From NCBI GenBank assembly GCA_046537875.1, contig JBKHJZ010000223.1, positions 1-5,111 on the forward strand: a stretch of DNA of 5,111 bases, given 5' to 3'. The position numbers and the translations under genes were made by a program. The notes beneath the pieces were generated by a model. It was not told the DNA's origin, searched no databases, and saw nothing but the letters and a program-made list of their open reading frames with translations. Positions 4,147 through 5,111 of this stretch are shown here, piece after piece (positions within the stretch are counted from its first letter, which is position 1; every line of letters begins with the position of its first letter). This DNA is from JBKHJZ01 sp046537875 (GTDB lineage Bacteria > Actinomycetota > Acidimicrobiia > Acidimicrobiales > VFJN01).

Positions 4147-5111
4147 ATGGACTGGCTGCTGGCCCCGTTCGAGTTCGAGTTCTTCCGCAACGGCGTCCTG
4201 GTCGGCACGGTGGCGGGAGGCCTGTGCGGGCTGGTCGGCACCTACGTGGTGCTGCGGCGCATGAGCTACATCGGCCACGGGCTGTCGCACGCGATCTTCG
4301 CCGGAGCCGCGGCGTCGGCCGTCGCGGGCGTCGACTACTTCCTGGGTGCCGGGCTCTGGGGCATCGCCTCCGCCCTGGCCATCGGGCGGGTGGCCCGCCG
4401 GCGGGTGGTGGGCAGCGACGCGGCGATCGGCGTGGTCACCACCGGGAGCTTCGCCGTCGGGCTCGCGCTGTTCGGGCTGTTCGGCCAGGCCCGCCGCAGT
4501 CCCGACGCCCTCCTGTTCGGCAGCATCGTCGGCGTCAGCCGCACCGACGTCTGGGTGGTGCTGGTGCTGGCGGCCGTGACCGCCCTGGTGGTCGCCGCCC
4601 GCTACCGCGAGCTGCTGTTCGCCACCTTCGACCCCGAGGTGGCCGACGTGTCCGGCGTGCGCACCTGGCGCATCGACGCGCTGCTCATGGTGGTGCTGTC
4701 GGTGGCGATCCTGGTGACGACCAAGGTGCTGGGCGTCGTGCTCGTGGCGGGCGCGCTGGTGATCCCGCCCACGGTGGCCCGGCTGCTCAGCGACTCGTTC
4801 GCCCGGGTGCTCGGGCTGTCGACCCTGATCGGTGCGGCGTGCGGGCTGGTGGGCATGGTGGTCAGCTACCACCTCGACGTGTCGTCGGGCGCCACCATCG
4901 TGCTGGTCGCCGCCGGCCTGTTCGTGCTGGTGTACGCGGCCACCGGCTGGCGGCGCCGGGTGGCGGCGGGCAGCCGGCGACCGTTTGTGCCCGGTCCCGA
5001 GCCCGTGCCGGTCGGGGCCGGGCTGCCGCCGCTGTCGGAGGACGGATCCTCGGCCCCACCCGGGGACCGGTCGTCGGGGCCATCCCGGGACGGGCCCTCG
5101 GTGGCGCCCGG
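4147..5111 (+). CDS. Metal ABC transporter permease (ZnuB/TroC type), 3' end cut off
   Basis: The frame is open from ATG 4147 to the window end (321 codons, no stop). It is an ABC-3 family membrane subunit, working as a dimer with the ATPase to pass metal received from the binding protein. I count about eight hydrophobic segments: 14-37, 45-62, 64-81, 92-113, 134-152, 176-206, 218-240 and 248-267. Family landmarks are YIGHGLSHAIFAG (41-53), FDPEVADVSGV (161-171), KVLGVVLVAGALVIPPTVARLL (193-214) and SYHLDVSSGATIVLV (240-254). The recognisable domain ends near residue 270 with a basic WRRRVAAGSRR, where most family members stop soon after. Here a Pro/Gly/Ser/Asp-rich hydrophilic tail continues for at least 40 residues past the window. 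It starts 5 bp after the ATPase stop, without an obvious Shine-Dalgarno, so coupling is likely. Confidence 0.93.
   Translation, partial: MDWLLAPFEFEFFRNGVLVGTVAGGLCGLVGTYVVLRRMSYIGHGLSHAIFAGAAASAVAGVDYFLGAGLWGIASALAIGRVARRRVVGSDAAIGVVTTGSFAVGLALFGLFGQARRSPDALLFGSIVGVSRTDVWVVLVLAAVTALVVAARYRELLFATFDPEVADVSGVRTWRIDALLMVVLSVAILVTTKVLGVVLVAGALVIPPTVARLLSDSFARVLGLSTLIGAACGLVGMVVSYHLDVSSGATIVLVAAGLFVLVYAATGWRRRVAAGSRRPFVPGPEPVPVGAGLPPLSEDGSSAPPGDRSSGPSRDGPSVAP

Noticed and set aside
3164..4872. His-rich minus-strand readings (3164-4123, 4027-4872) that might suggest metal-binding proteins
   Set aside because: The His comes from CAC, the antisense of the very frequent GTG valine codon in the ATPase and permease genes. 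There is no independent support.
1..5111. Search for tRNA, rRNA, CRISPR, insertion sequences, prophage or defence genes
   Set aside because: No cloverleaf, repeat-spacer pattern, transposase motif or terminal repeats were found. All sizeable reading frames with coding character are accounted for by the listed genes.

Overview
The window is very GC-rich, and its real genes end almost every codon in G or C. It carries a WhiB-family regulator, a family restricted to Actinomycetota and their phages, so the source is a high-GC actinobacterium. An Acidimicrobiia-like lineage is possible, but the sequence alone does not settle this. Two transcription blocks diverge from a 92-bp spacer at 1707-1798. 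Nothing points to a prophage, transposon, CRISPR array or tRNA.

Left block (minus strand, reading leftward): orn (oligoribonuclease, 1706-1131) is followed by a hairpin and a roughly 200-bp spacer. Next come a 66-codon small ORF (933-733), an intrinsic terminator (700-667), a C-rich and G-poor leader, and a whiB7-type gene (538-110) encoding an Fe-S regulator with an AT-hook. The end of the small ORF (codons 58-61) is complementary over 11 bp to the 5' arm of the terminator. This gives two mutually exclusive RNA structures, the arrangement expected of a ribosome-controlled attenuator upstream of whiB7. It is the most interesting signal here.

Right block (plus strand): dut (dUTPase, 1799-2236) is followed 40 bp later by a three-gene ABC transporter for a divalent metal, probably zinc or manganese. 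Its parts are a lipoprotein metal-binding subunit (2277-3347), an ATPase overlapping it by 4 bp (3344-4141), and an ABC-3 family permease starting 5 bp later (4147) and running off the window with an unusual hydrophilic tail. A Fur-family-like palindrome lies directly upstream of, and partly over, the promoter of the transporter operon.

A recurring theme is that orn and the metal-binding subunit gene have a TANNNT-like -10 hexamer exactly 6 bp before a GTG start, with no Shine-Dalgarno sequence. dut has a weaker version with the same spacing. Leaderless transcription is the simplest reading. orn and dut are housekeeping functions (nanoRNA turnover, dUTP removal). The transporter and the WhiB7 regulator are stress or nutrient responses, and each has its own visible control element.
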